A stretch of 64,000 bases of DNA, taken from the NCBI RefSeq assembly GCF_003815715.1, contig NZ_CP033922.1, positions 434,001 through 498,000 of the forward strand. Reading direction: 5' to 3'. A program made the translations under genes and the position numbers. This stretch comes from Chryseobacterium sp. G0162. Lineage in GTDB: Bacteria > Bacteroidota > Bacteroidia > Flavobacteriales > Weeksellaceae. Below, piece by piece: positions 16,186 through 26,170 of this stretch (its first letter is position 1; every line of letters begins with the position of its first letter). Below the pieces are notes generated by a model. It had not been told where the DNA came from and searched no databases. It saw nothing but the letters and a program-made list of their open reading frames with translations.

Positions 16186-16952
16186 ACACTATGATTAGTA
16201 TAGAACAGCTTTCTTTTGATTATGGAAAAGATCAGGTGCTGAATAATGTTAATGCAAAATTTGCAAAAGGAAAACTGTCGGTTATTTTAGGAAGAAACGG
16301 AAGTGGTAAATCTACTTTGTTTAAGATTATTGCCGGGTTAGAAAAAAATTACAAAGGAAGCGTATGGATTGCCGATAAGGAACGCCGAAAAATAAAAATA
16401 GGGACATCTACTCCAGTTCGCATAGGGTTTTTAACCCAATTTCATCAGACTACATTTCCATTTAAAGTGTTTGATGTGGTCTTAACAGGTAGAGCTTCTT
16501 TTTCCAGGTTTTCACCCAAACAATCGGACCATCAGGAAGTAGAAGCCATTCTTCAAAAATTTAATTTAACCCACTTAAAAGATAAACCTTATACTTCTCT
16601 TTCCGGCGGCGAGCGCCAATTGGTACTGTTATGCCGGGTATTGGTTCAGAAGCCGGATATTTTGATGCTGGATGAACCTACCAACCATCTGGATCTTCAT
16701 TATCAGGTAGCTGTATTAGAAGTTATTCGTCAGTTAGTCCGTGAAGGAACTACCGTTTTATGTGTAATGCATGATCCTAATCTTGCTTTTCAGTTTGGCG
16801 ATGATTTTTTTGTCATGCGCCATCATGAACTGGTAGCTGTTAAGTCATTGGAAACAGATGAATTGAAACGGCTTCTTGAAGAGACATATCAGGTTCCTTT
16901 ACTTGCCCTGAATAATCAGGGAACTCCCATGTTTGCCCCACAACTAAAATAA
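16182..16952 (+). CDS. ABC transporter ATP-binding protein (FecE/BtuD type)
   Basis: 256 residues. Walker A GRNGSGKS near residue 37, signature LSGGERQ, Walker B ILMLDEP and H-loop VMHD. Energises the FecCD permease at the cytoplasmic face. ATG 16182 overlaps the permease stop; MISIEQLSF at the fourth codon is an alternative start. Member of the metal-uptake operon. Confidence 0.93.
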   Translation: MNTMISIEQLSFDYGKDQVLNNVNAKFAKGKLSVILGRNGSGKSTLFKIIAGLEKNYKGSVWIADKERRKIKIGTSTPVRIGFLTQFHQTTFPFKVFDVVLTGRASFSRFSPKQSDHQEVEAILQKFNLTHLKDKPYTSLSGGERQLVLLCRVLVQKPDILMLDEPTNHLDLHYQVAVLEVIRQLVREGTTVLCVMHDPNLAFQFGDDFFVMRHHELVAVKSLETDELKRLLEETYQVPLLALNNQGTPMFAPQLK

Positions 16953-16957
16953 AATAT

Positions 16958-17476
16958 ATGAAAAATCATGAAGAAATAACGATTTCGTTGGTACAGGATT
17001 ACCAGGTATTTGAAGTTCTTCCTTATGTCATGGAATTCAGACGTCAATTGTACCCTTTATTAGATCCCTTGATCGTCCCTAAAGATCTTGTCAATTTTGA
17101 ACAGAATTATTTACTCTCTCCTACCGGAGCTTTTTTACAAGCCCGAACCGCAACCGGAAAACTGATAGGTGTTATTGGTATGATGCCCTATGATTATCGT
17201 TTTCCTCATCTGGACATTGATGAAAAAACAACCGTAGAAGTGGCTAGATTATTCGTCAACCCGGAGTACCGAAGAGCAGGAATTGCTACCCAACTGTTTC
17301 AGGAACTGATTAAAACTGCACAACAGAAAAATATAAAACGATTATACCTGCATACCCATCCTTTTCTGCAGGGAGCGTATGATTATTGGCTCAAACAGGA
17401 TTTTAAACTTCTAAAATCATGTTATGAAGGTACCTACCCAACTCTTCACATGGAATTAATGATTACCGCAGAATAA
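16958..17476 (+). CDS. GNAT-family acetyltransferase within the metal operon
   Basis: 172 residues. The central TTVEVARLFVNPEYRRAGIATQLFQELI carries the acetyl-CoA loop (R-x-x-G-I-A), so GNAT fold is secure. It sits 5 bp after the ATPase and 29 bp before the TonB receptor, so it is part of the transcript. Its role is unclear: it might modify or release a metallophore, or act on an amine produced during metal stress. No metallophore synthase is in the window. Confidence 0.82.
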   Translation: MKNHEEITISLVQDYQVFEVLPYVMEFRRQLYPLLDPLIVPKDLVNFEQNYLLSPTGAFLQARTATGKLIGVIGMMPYDYRFPHLDIDEKTTVEVARLFVNPEYRRAGIATQLFQELIKTAQQKNIKRLYLHTHPFLQGAYDYWLKQDFKLLKSCYEGTYPTLHMELMITAE

Positions 17477-17505
17477 TAAATACTACAACAGCGTAGAAAG
17501 ATACA

Positions 17506-19941
17506 ATGAAGCACATCACTAAAAAAGTATTATACATCAATGGTATAATGCTCTTACTTCCTTTTGCCCTATCGGCACAGGAAACCCATCCTATTTTTGG
17601 AAAAATCCTGAATCAGGGAGGGAAAATAATTTCTAATGCCACGGTTTCCATCAACCAGGGAACCATGACCACAACGAGTAAAGACGGTAAATTTCAGTTT
17701 GAAACTCCGGTTCAATATCCCGCTCAATTAATGATTGATGCCCAAGGGTATTCCGGATCCAATATCACATTAGATTCCCTTTCTTATGATGATAAAAACG
17801 GAATTACCATTCGCCTGGTAGAAAATCAAACGGCTCTTCAGGAGGTTTTAATTACTGCCAGAAGAAACAATTCTTACCTTACCAATAATTTGGAATTGGG
17901 TGGAAAATTTTCGGGGAATTTAAAAGACCTTCCACAATCCGTTTCTATTGTCAGCAGTGAGTTTATGGAAGACAAACAAGCCTATACTACCCGCGATGTG
18001 GCTCAGGATTTGGCCGGGGTAACCACAGCCTCTTCTTATGATGATCTTATCATTCGTGGTTTTAAAAGCGGCTACGAAACCGGAATCCGACTTGTGAATG
18101 GACTCCGATCAGGATATAGTTACGGAAACAGTTACTATCGTTCTCCCTTAACTATCAATCTGGAAAGTGTTTCTGTTTTAAAAGGCCCTGGCGCCTCATT
18201 ATTCGGAGATGTGACTCCCGGAGGAACGATTAATATGGTGACTAAAAAGCCGTTGGATAAGCAAAAAGGTTCTATCAATTTCTCCGTTGGGAGTTTTCAG
18301 ACTATCCGTACCAGCATTGATTTGACAGGGCCATTGGATAAAGAAAAGAAAATCCTGTACCGTCTGAATGCAGGGTATGAAGACAGCAAAACCTTTCGAA
18401 ATGTCAATCAGCAGAAAAACTTTATGATTGCTCCTTCCTTTACTTTTAAACCATTTGACGGAACTCAGGTAGATATTGATCTGGTATATGACCAGTTTCA
18501 TGGATATCTTGACCGCGGAATGGGTTTGAGAAACAATGATTTTTATGCCCTGGACCGTTCCTTTACTTTAAGTCAGCCATCGGATTTTTATAATACTAAA
18601 ACGTTGTCATTCAGTGCAAGACTAAGCCAGCGTCTTACGCATAACCTCTCATTGAATGCAAGCTATATGAAGTCTATCTATCAGGAAGATGTGAATGAGC
18701 ACCGTACCCTGAACAGCTATGCGGACGCTCCCAATAATACGATCATGAATATGCGTTTTTTTGACCGTCATGGAAAAGATTATACGGATAACTCTGTAGT
18801 GTATCTGAAATGGGATCTTACCGGACATAAAATCGAAAATCATATTGTAACAGGAGTAGATTATGCCCAATATGAAGGAGACAGCAATAATCAGCAAAGA
18901 GAGGCAAGGCAACAAAGAATAGATGGAAAAATAGTTCCGTTGACATTTGACCTTAACAATCCTACGTATACCACTCACGACCTTAGTAATTACGTATGGT
19001 TATCTCAGGGAAATTATCCCTTTTTAAGTCCTTATAAAACAACCGGAATCTATGTACAGGATCAGATTTCATTTGCAGACAGATTAAAACTTATTGTCGG
19101 ACTGCGTCATGAGCATTATTATTCTGAAACTGTAAGTGGTAAAGACCGTTTTAGTGCTACTCAAAATGCTTGGTTGCCTCGTATTGGATTAACATACCAG
19201 ATCAATGATCAGATCAATTATTTTGCAAGTTATTCACAGGGATTTGCTCCCGTTGGCGCCAACTTTATCCAGAACTATCAGGATTATGGTGCTGATAAAC
19301 CATTCACCGCTGAACATAGCTTCCAGGTGGAAACAGGTCTTAAAACCGGATTTTTTAAGAACCAATTACAAATGGACTTATCTCTTTTCCAGATTGAGCG
19401 CAAAAATATGCTGATTGCAACAGGAGAAATCAGTACAACAGGATTTCCTGTCTACAGACAATCAGGAGAAGCCGTATCTAAAGGAGTGGAATTGGATATC
19501 CGTGGACAGCTGACAAAGGAGTTTCAGATCATGGCGAATTATACTTATAATGATACAGAAGTAAAATCTTCCTCCATTGCCTCTGAAGTAGGACAAGCCT
19601 TACCGGGAGCTCCTAAAAACATGGCCAGCATGTGGTTGAAATATGTTTTCTCAACCTCTGCCTTAAAAGGGCTTGGTTTCGGAGCCGGAGTGTATTATGT
19701 AGACACCAGACGTATGGATAACAGCATTGGAAAAGACAGCAATGGAACTGCCCTTTGGGGAGAATGGCCGTCTTACACCACTGTAAATGCAGCCGTATAT
19801 TATCATATCGGAAAAATGAAAATGGCAGTGAATGTCAACAATATTTTCGATACCTATTATTTTCTTGGTGGTTTTGATTATACACGAGCCTTTCCGGGAG
19901 CTCCAAGAAATGTAACGGTTTCTGTGGGGTATTCTTTTTAA
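17506..19941 (+). CDS. TonB-dependent outer-membrane receptor (FhuA-like), metal/metallophore uptake
   Basis: 811 residues. Signal peptide to about residue 24 (LPFALSAQ), then a carboxypeptidase-regulatory-like domain (about 28-110), a TonB-box-like ALQEVLITARR, the plug (DLPQSVSIVSSEFMEDKQ through LFGDVTPGGTINMVTKKP) and a siderophore-receptor barrel ending in the aromatic SVGYSF. It imports a chelate across the outer membrane and feeds the binding lipoprotein. Final gene of the operon, followed by a strong terminator. Nickel specificity is inferred from the HypA/B and UreE-like neighbours. Confidence 0.93.
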   Translation: MKHITKKVLYINGIMLLLPFALSAQETHPIFGKILNQGGKIISNATVSINQGTMTTTSKDGKFQFETPVQYPAQLMIDAQGYSGSNITLDSLSYDDKNGITIRLVENQTALQEVLITARRNNSYLTNNLELGGKFSGNLKDLPQSVSIVSSEFMEDKQAYTTRDVAQDLAGVTTASSYDDLIIRGFKSGYETGIRLVNGLRSGYSYGNSYYRSPLTINLESVSVLKGPGASLFGDVTPGGTINMVTKKPLDKQKGSINFSVGSFQTIRTSIDLTGPLDKEKKILYRLNAGYEDSKTFRNVNQQKNFMIAPSFTFKPFDGTQVDIDLVYDQFHGYLDRGMGLRNNDFYALDRSFTLSQPSDFYNTKTLSFSARLSQRLTHNLSLNASYMKSIYQEDVNEHRTLNSYADAPNNTIMNMRFFDRHGKDYTDNSVVYLKWDLTGHKIENHIVTGVDYAQYEGDSNNQQREARQQRIDGKIVPLTFDLNNPTYTTHDLSNYVWLSQGNYPFLSPYKTTGIYVQDQISFADRLKLIVGLRHEHYYSETVSGKDRFSATQNAWLPRIGLTYQINDQINYFASYSQGFAPVGANFIQNYQDYGADKPFTAEHSFQVETGLKTGFFKNQLQMDLSLFQIERKNMLIATGEISTTGFPVYRQSGEAVSKGVELDIRGQLTKEFQIMANYTYNDTEVKSSSIASEVGQALPGAPKNMASMWLKYVFSTSALKGLGFGAGVYYVDTRRMDNSIGKDSNGTALWGEWPSYTTVNAAVYYHIGKMKMAVNVNNIFDTYYFLGGFDYTRAFPGAPRNVTVSVGYSF

Positions 19942-19960
19942 ACTTATTTTTAATCTTGAT

Positions 19961-19996
19961 AAAGCCTGGGCTGTTTTTTACAGTCCGGGCTTTTTA
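19961..19996 (+). terminator. Terminator of the nickel operon
   Basis: Stem AAAGCCTGGGCTG (19961-19973) with CAGTCCGGGCTTT (19981-19993), two wobble pairs, followed by a T run. Confidence 0.88.
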
Positions 19997-20053
19997 TTGT
20001 GCGGTATATCGCAAGGATTTCACGTTTTATACATTGAATCGGAAAGATATTTT

Positions 20054-20080
20054 CACGCAGATTTTGCTGATTACGAAGAT
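20054..20080. repeat. Dispersed intergenic repeat CACGCAGATTT... (copy 1)
   Basis: 27 bp closely matching 40479-40505 (shared CACGCAGATTT and GATTACG-AGAT). Followed at 20101 by the word AATAGCCACG, which also occurs at 5311. These are short spacer repeats seen across related genomes. Confidence 0.6.
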
Positions 20081-20177
20081 GATTGAGTGAGGTTACTTTT
20101 AATAGCCACGAATGCACGAATAAATTAATTTAAAATTCTTAAAACCTATGTATCTATATAGTTTTATGAATGTTCAA

Positions 20178-21566
20178 TTATTTCCAGCCTCCGCCTAAAG
20201 CTGCGTAAAGATTAACCAATGCCTGAAGCTGTTGCAACTTATCTGTAACAGCATTTTGTCTTGCACTTAAAAGGCTTTGCTCTGAAGTAAGAACATCTGT
20301 ATAATTGGTTGCACTTGTATATTTCAATAATTCTTTTGTAAAATATACTGCCTTTTCAAGGTTGGCAATCTGCTCCTTTCTGGAGATTGCTTTTTCATCC
20401 ACCATCTGATACTGATAAAGAGCATTCGAAACTTCCTGCCCTGCTGTTAATAACACTTTCCTGTAATTGTATTCTGAAGCTTCATAATTAGCCTGAGCAA
20501 CTTTTAATTTCTGTTTATTCAGTCCGTTATTAAAAATGGGCTGAGTTAATCCACCTACAATATTGGCAAAGAAAGCACCGGCATTGAAAAATGATTTTAG
20601 CTGTGTCGCATATAACCCGGACTGTCCTGTTATGGTCAATGCAGGATAAAAAGCTGTTCTTGCCACATTAACCTGTTCGAAATTGCTTCTCAACTGCAGC
20701 TCAGCCTCCTTCACATCAGGTCTGTTAGCCAATAATTGAGCAGGAACTCCAATTGAGAGTTCACTATAAACCTGTTCACTAAACAATGAATCTCTCTTTA
20801 TAGATCCGGGTGCTCTTCCCAGTAGTAAACAAAGTGTATTTTCTGCCTGACGAATATTATTTTTAATATCAGGTACTGTAGATTTTACCGCATAATAATT
20901 AGCTGCACTTTGTACTACAGCCGCTCCTGTTACTACATTACTGTTTTTCAGAATCTTCATTGTTTCCGTGTCTTTGGAATATACCTCCAGAGACTGTTGT
21001 ACAATGTTCAACTGTTCATCATAAGCCAGCAACTGATAATATGTGGCTGCTATGTTAGCTACAAGCTGTGTCTGCACTGCCTGCCGGTAAGCTTCACTGC
21101 CAAGATAAGCAGCATACATAGATCTTTTTGTACTTCTCAACTTACCCCAAACATCTACCTGCCAGGATGAAAGCGCATACAGCTGATACACCTGGGAAGC
21201 AGAAGCCTGAGCACTGGCCGGATCATAAGCTCCGGCAGAAGCATTCCCTGACAAAGATGGCAAAAATGCCTGTTTACTTTGTACAAAATTCGCTTCTGCC
21301 GCTTTAAGATTAGCAGCTGCTGTTTTCAGATCCAGATTATTAGAAATCCCCTCAGTAATAAGCTCTTGCAACAAAGGATCTTTAAAAATTTCTTTCCATG
21401 ACAGTGTTGCCATATTGTTGTTGGAATCTGTTACTGCATCTCCGTATAGACCATCCGGAACAACCTGATTATTAGCATAGGGCTTAGTAACATCACAACT
21501 AAAAAGCATCACTGATAAAAATGCAGCCTGCACAAAATGGTTATATTGTTTTGACCAATGTATCAT
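20178..21566 (-). CDS. Outer-membrane efflux lipoprotein (NodT/OprM family)
   Basis: 462 residues. Lipoprotein signal ending LFSC (Cys about 24), then two outer-membrane-efflux repeats rich in heptads (ITEGISNNLDLKTAAANLKAAEANFVQ; LANRPDVKEAELQLRSNFEQVNVARTAFYPALTITG). Forms the trimeric TolC-like exit duct. Last gene of the RND operon, 3 bp after the pump gene. Confidence 0.93.
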   Translation of the reverse strand: MIHWSKQYNHFVQAAFLSVMLFSCDVTKPYANNQVVPDGLYGDAVTDSNNNMATLSWKEIFKDPLLQELITEGISNNLDLKTAAANLKAAEANFVQSKQAFLPSLSGNASAGAYDPASAQASASQVYQLYALSSWQVDVWGKLRSTKRSMYAAYLGSEAYRQAVQTQLVANIAATYYQLLAYDEQLNIVQQSLEVYSKDTETMKILKNSNVVTGAAVVQSAANYYAVKSTVPDIKNNIRQAENTLCLLLGRAPGSIKRDSLFSEQVYSELSIGVPAQLLANRPDVKEAELQLRSNFEQVNVARTAFYPALTITGQSGLYATQLKSFFNAGAFFANIVGGLTQPIFNNGLNKQKLKVAQANYEASEYNYRKVLLTAGQEVSNALYQYQMVDEKAISRKEQIANLEKAVYFTKELLKYTSATNYTDVLTSEQSLLSARQNAVTDKLQQLQALVNLYAALGGGWK

Positions 21567-21569
21567 ACT

Positions 21570-24500
21570 TTACGATAGATTATTTTTATTTTCAACAATC
21601 AGCTCATCGTTTTCATCATATTTATTCGTTCCTGCTTTCTCCTGCAATCCCTGGAAAATCACATACAATCCGGGAATTACAAATATTCCCAACAAGGTTC
21701 CGAACAGCATTCCGCCAATGGAACCTATTCCTATGGACTTGTTTCCATTGGCTCCCACTCCTGTTGAAAACATCAAAGGCATTAATCCAAAAATAAAAGC
21801 CAGTGAAGTCATTAAAATAGGCCGGATTCTTATTTTTGCTCCTGCCAGCGCACTATCAAACAAACTCATTCCTTCATGTCTTTTTTCCAGTGAAAGTTCT
21901 ACCATTAAAATGGCATTTTTAGCCAAAAGCCCGATCAACATAATCATACTGATCTGCACATAAATATTATTATCAATTCCAAATAATTTGGCAAATACAA
22001 AAATTCCGCTTAATCCTACAGGTAAAGAAAGAATAACAGCCAACGGCAGAATATAACTTTCATATAGCGCACTTAAAAGAAGGTAAACAAAGCAAAGGCT
22101 TAACAGAAATATAACAACGGCCTGTGATCCTGAACTTTGCTCTTCCTTACTAATTCCACTGTATTCAAAACTATATCCCGGAGGGAGACTTTGCTCAGCC
22201 ACCTGATTGATGGCTTCCATAGCCTGCCCGGTGCTGTAGCCGTTATTGGGTGAACCACTCACGGAAATAGCATTGTACATATTAAACCTTGATACAGAAG
22301 AAGGCCCGTATACTTTTTTCATGGTGATGTACTCAGAAATAGGGCTCATCGTTCCGCTTTTCGTTCTTATTTTGATATTGTTCATCTGTTCAACGGTTCC
22401 CCTGTAAGGATTATCCGCCTGAAGAATGATCTGATACTGTTGCCCGAATTCGGTGAAATTGCTGATATAGGAACTTCCGTAGTATACATTCATAAGATTC
22501 AGAATGTCTGATGGCTGTATTCCATTATCTTCACACTTGGCTACATTCACATCCACTTCATACTGCGGAAAATTCGGATTAAATGCTGTAGCAGCATATT
22601 GAATTTCACTTCTTTTATTAAGTTCTGCCAGAAATTTTTGAGCCACTCCAAAAAAATCATTGATGCTATGTCCACCACGGTCTTCAATCTGGAAAGTAAA
22701 TCCACCACTTGTTCCAAAACCACTTATCGTAGGCTGCTGCATAAAATTGATGGAAGCTCCCTGTATATGTTTTGTTTTCTCAGTCAACTGCTGTATGACA
22801 TCTTTATCCGTAACTCCAGGACGCTCACTCCAGGGTGTAAGCCTTAGAATTAGCATTCCATAAGAACTACCGCTTCCGCCCAGCTGATTTTGTCCTAAAG
22901 TAGTCATCGATGCCTGGATCTGAGGAATGGTATGAGCAATACGGTCTATCTGACTATTAATTCCCTGCACTCGTTCTTTAGTAGCAGCTGCCGGAAGGGT
23001 AACATTCACAAACACAGTTCCCATATCCTCCGAAGGAACAAAACTGGAAGCGACACTTTTAATCGTAAAGTAAAAAAGACCTCCAAAACATATCACGAGT
23101 CCAATAGTCAGCCATTTTCTTCTGATCAGAAAACTGACCGCTTTCATGTACTTATTGATCAGCTTATCATAATTTGAATTAAAACCAGTCTTAGCTTTTT
23201 GCAGGAAGCTTTTCTTTTCTTCTTTTTCATTGTGTTTGGGTGGACGAAGAAACATAGCCGCCAAAGCAGGACTTAAAGTAAGTGCATTTACGGCTGAAAT
23301 CATAATCGCTACTGCCAGGGTAATTCCAAATTGTTTATAGAAAACCCCTGCCGATCCTCCAAGGAAAGTTACTGGCAAAAATACGGATGCCATTACCAAG
23401 GTAATGGAAACAATAGCCGGAGCAATTTCTCCCATAGCATCAATTGCCGCTTTACGTGGAGAAGTATAGCCATGCTCAAGTTTACTATGAACCGCTTCTA
23501 CAACTACCACAGCATCGTCCACCACAATCCCAATTGCCAAAACAAGGGCAAACAGAGTAAGTAGATTAAGACTATATCCGAATAAATACAGAAAAAAGAA
23601 TGTTCCTATAATAGATACCGGAACCGATACACCATGGATAATTGTAGAGCGTACATCCTGTAAAAAAATAAGAATCACAAGAAATACCAATAAAAAACAT
23701 TCTACCAGCGTATGCAGTACCTTGGAAATACTTTCACTAAGGAAATTATTAATATTTACAAGTTCTATTGTTTTGATTCCTGACGGAAAACTCTTAGCGG
23801 CATCTGCCATTACCTTCTGAGCCCCTATAATAACCTCCTGTGCATTGGAGCCCGGAGTCTGGCTGATAGCAATAGCAACAGCAGGTTTACCATTAATGGC
23901 AGTAGCACTGGTATAAGTTTGTGTACCCAAATCAATACGTGCAATATCTTTCAGATAAAGATACTGTCCGTTTCCTATAGATTTAACGATAACATTCTGA
24001 AACTGTTCTAAAGAAGACAAAGTCCCTGAATAGGTAATATCATATTGAAATGCCTGCGCCAGGTTATCTCCTATCTTACCCGGTGCAGCATTAAAGTTCT
24101 GAGCATTCAAGGCAGTTGTTACATCAGAAGGAACCAATCCGTAAGCGGCCATCTTATCCGGCTGTAACCAGATCCGCATAGCATACGTCATGGCTCCACC
24201 AAAAACATTGGCTCCTGCTACACCATTGGCTCTCTGTAATTGGGGAACGAGGTTAATTGCCGCATAATTCTGCAGAAATTTCTGATCGTATTGTGCCCTT
24301 TCACTGAACAGTCCTAATATCAACACATTACTGCTCTGTTGTTTTCTAACCGTAACTCCAGCCTGTGTTACTGCCTGAGGCAATTTGGAAAGAATGGTAC
24401 TGATCCTGTTCTGCACATCCACCGCAGCCTGGTTAGGATCCACCCCTACCGCAAAATAAACACTGATGCTGGCAGAACCTGTGTTACTGGCAGAAGAAGT

Positions 24501-24734
24501 CATATAGGTCATTCCCTCTACCCCATTAATCTGCTGTTCAAGTGGAAAAACCACACTATTAATAAGTGTAGTAGTATTGGCTCCGGGGTAAGATGCCGAA
24601 ACCTGGATGGTAGGAGGTGCAATATTGGGATATTGAGCTACCGGTAAACCACTGATCCCTAAAATCCCTAATACAACGATGATTACAGAAATCACCGTAC
24701 TGAGTACCGGTCTTCGTATAAATAATTTCAGCAT
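21570..24734 (-). CDS. RND multidrug efflux pump, HAE1 family (AcrB-like)
   Basis: 1054 residues, full length. Begins LFIRRPVLSTVISVIIVVLGI (TM1), has two large periplasmic loops, and twelve membrane helices. The TM4 proton-relay Asp pair is present (GIVVDDAVVVVEAV). It exports drugs, dyes or bile-like compounds using the proton gradient, with the upstream adaptor and downstream outer-membrane lipoprotein. The order adaptor-pump-channel is the usual Bacteroidota layout. Confidence 0.95.
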   Translation of the reverse strand: MLKLFIRRPVLSTVISVIIVVLGILGISGLPVAQYPNIAPPTIQVSASYPGANTTTLINSVVFPLEQQINGVEGMTYMTSSASNTGSASISVYFAVGVDPNQAAVDVQNRISTILSKLPQAVTQAGVTVRKQQSSNVLILGLFSERAQYDQKFLQNYAAINLVPQLQRANGVAGANVFGGAMTYAMRIWLQPDKMAAYGLVPSDVTTALNAQNFNAAPGKIGDNLAQAFQYDITYSGTLSSLEQFQNVIVKSIGNGQYLYLKDIARIDLGTQTYTSATAINGKPAVAIAISQTPGSNAQEVIIGAQKVMADAAKSFPSGIKTIELVNINNFLSESISKVLHTLVECFLLVFLVILIFLQDVRSTIIHGVSVPVSIIGTFFFLYLFGYSLNLLTLFALVLAIGIVVDDAVVVVEAVHSKLEHGYTSPRKAAIDAMGEIAPAIVSITLVMASVFLPVTFLGGSAGVFYKQFGITLAVAIMISAVNALTLSPALAAMFLRPPKHNEKEEKKSFLQKAKTGFNSNYDKLINKYMKAVSFLIRRKWLTIGLVICFGGLFYFTIKSVASSFVPSEDMGTVFVNVTLPAAATKERVQGINSQIDRIAHTIPQIQASMTTLGQNQLGGSGSSYGMLILRLTPWSERPGVTDKDVIQQLTEKTKHIQGASINFMQQPTISGFGTSGGFTFQIEDRGGHSINDFFGVAQKFLAELNKRSEIQYAATAFNPNFPQYEVDVNVAKCEDNGIQPSDILNLMNVYYGSSYISNFTEFGQQYQIILQADNPYRGTVEQMNNIKIRTKSGTMSPISEYITMKKVYGPSSVSRFNMYNAISVSGSPNNGYSTGQAMEAINQVAEQSLPPGYSFEYSGISKEEQSSGSQAVVIFLLSLCFVYLLLSALYESYILPLAVILSLPVGLSGIFVFAKLFGIDNNIYVQISMIMLIGLLAKNAILMVELSLEKRHEGMSLFDSALAGAKIRIRPILMTSLAFIFGLMPLMFSTGVGANGNKSIGIGSIGGMLFGTLLGIFVIPGLYVIFQGLQEKAGTNKYDENDELIVENKNNLS

Positions 24735-24739
24735 GGCAA

Positions 24740-25888
24740 TCAGTTTGATTTGAGTTTCATAGTACGGTAGATTTCAGCGGCATTGGCAGGTGTAGGTTTA
24801 ATTACTGTACTATCACTGATATTAAGCCCGTTAAGAACAAGCTTATCTCCTGCTTTTACCCCACTGTTAATCACAACAAAATTACCATCATCTGTAGGTG
24901 AAGTAGTTACAGCTTCACTCATGACCCTATTCCCACTCATTACTTTATAAACAAAAGATTTATCCTGCATCTGATACACTGCAGTCTGTGGAATCAATAA
25001 AGCATTATCCAAATTAACAGGTATCCTGATCGTAGCACTCGCTCCATTCTGAATAATTCCCAGTTTATTATTAAATATCACTTTAAAAGTAGCGGTTCCG
25101 GTACTGCTATCGATTCCGCCACTGGCTGTTTCCATCTTTCCTTTTTCCGGATATATCGTTCCATCTGCCAACACTAAGGTAATAAGCGGCATATTATTGA
25201 GCTTTTCTGCTGTGGTACGGCCTTTCATGCTATTCATAAAACTCAGCAGCTGCTTTTCACTTAATGAAAAATAAGCAAATATGTTTGAGGTGTTGGAAAG
25301 TGTGGTCAGTGGATCTGCAGTAGTACTGCTTACCAAAGCTCCAATTTTATAAGGAATCAGACCAATTGTTCCACTTTGGGGACTTCTGATGTAGGTATAT
25401 CCCTGATTGGTTTGAGCATTGGCAAGAGTAGCCTTTGCCTGCGAGAGCGCAGCTTCTTGGGATTGCAGAGTATACTGTGCCGAACTCAGTTCATATTTAC
25501 TTACAATTTCCTGCTGTACCAGAGGTTTGGCCTTTTCTACGTTCATCCTTGCAGCATTCACATTGGCTTCAGCAATTTTTATAGCAGCCTTTGCAGTAAT
25601 AATATCCTGCTCATACTGAGGGTTTTTAATTCGAAACAATAATTGCCCCTTGGTGACGGAAGCTCCTTCCGGAACATAAATATCCTGAAGATATCCGGAC
25701 ACCATAGGTTTGATCTCCACGACATTCTGTCCCTGTATAGATGTTGGAAAATCATTATAAACAGTAACTTCTCCAGGGGTTAAAGTCAATACCTGATAAC
25801 TTTGTATCTCCGGGGTTTTCTGGAGTTTCTTTTTACTACAAGACAACAGTATAACCAGAATAAAAAGGATATAGCAGCTTTTTTTCAT
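24740..25888 (-). CDS. RND efflux periplasmic adaptor (MFP) lipoprotein
   Basis: 382 residues. Signal MKKSCYILFILVILLSC with lipidated Cys17. Lipoyl/hairpin parts (VVEIKPMVSGYLQDIYVPEGASVTKGQLLFRI, long alpha hairpin to about residue 170) and beta-barrel end (AGDKLVLNGLNISDSTVIKP). Bridges pump and outer-membrane channel. First gene of the operon; the pump starts 5 bp downstream. An imperfect palindrome lies 19 bp upstream of its ATG. Confidence 0.93.
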   Translation of the reverse strand: MKKSCYILFILVILLSCSKKKLQKTPEIQSYQVLTLTPGEVTVYNDFPTSIQGQNVVEIKPMVSGYLQDIYVPEGASVTKGQLLFRIKNPQYEQDIITAKAAIKIAEANVNAARMNVEKAKPLVQQEIVSKYELSSAQYTLQSQEAALSQAKATLANAQTNQGYTYIRSPQSGTIGLIPYKIGALVSSTTADPLTTLSNTSNIFAYFSLSEKQLLSFMNSMKGRTTAEKLNNMPLITLVLADGTIYPEKGKMETASGGIDSSTGTATFKVIFNNKLGIIQNGASATIRIPVNLDNALLIPQTAVYQMQDKSFVYKVMSGNRVMSEAVTTSPTDDGNFVVINSGVKAGDKLVLNGLNISDSTVIKPTPANAAEIYRTMKLKSN

Positions 25889-25906
25889 ATTGATGTAATT
25901 GGCTAA

Positions 25907-25933
25907 AACGGGAATAAGAGGGACATTCCTGTT
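25907..25933. promoter_or_regulatory. Candidate operator upstream of the RND operon
   Basis: AACGGGAAT (25907-25915), 9-base spacer, ATTCCTGTT (25925-25933): 8 of 9 positions are inverted. It sits just upstream of the adaptor ATG, in the divergent spacer shared with an AraC-type regulator gene. Confidence 0.45.
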
Positions 25934-26170
25934 TTATTTCATATATATAAAAATAAGATTTTAACAGGTTATTTCTTAAAGAAAATTTTAAATTTTAATT
26001 AAAAAATACATATATCTAATAAAATAATATTGATAAAACAACTACCAACTCTTATCAATACAATATACTTTTATAATAACTCTTCTTTTCAACATTAAAA
26101 AAACTATTCTTCAAATAGTTTATCAGAGATTAGGCCTATTTTTGTAATTTAATTCATTAAAAATCAAGAT

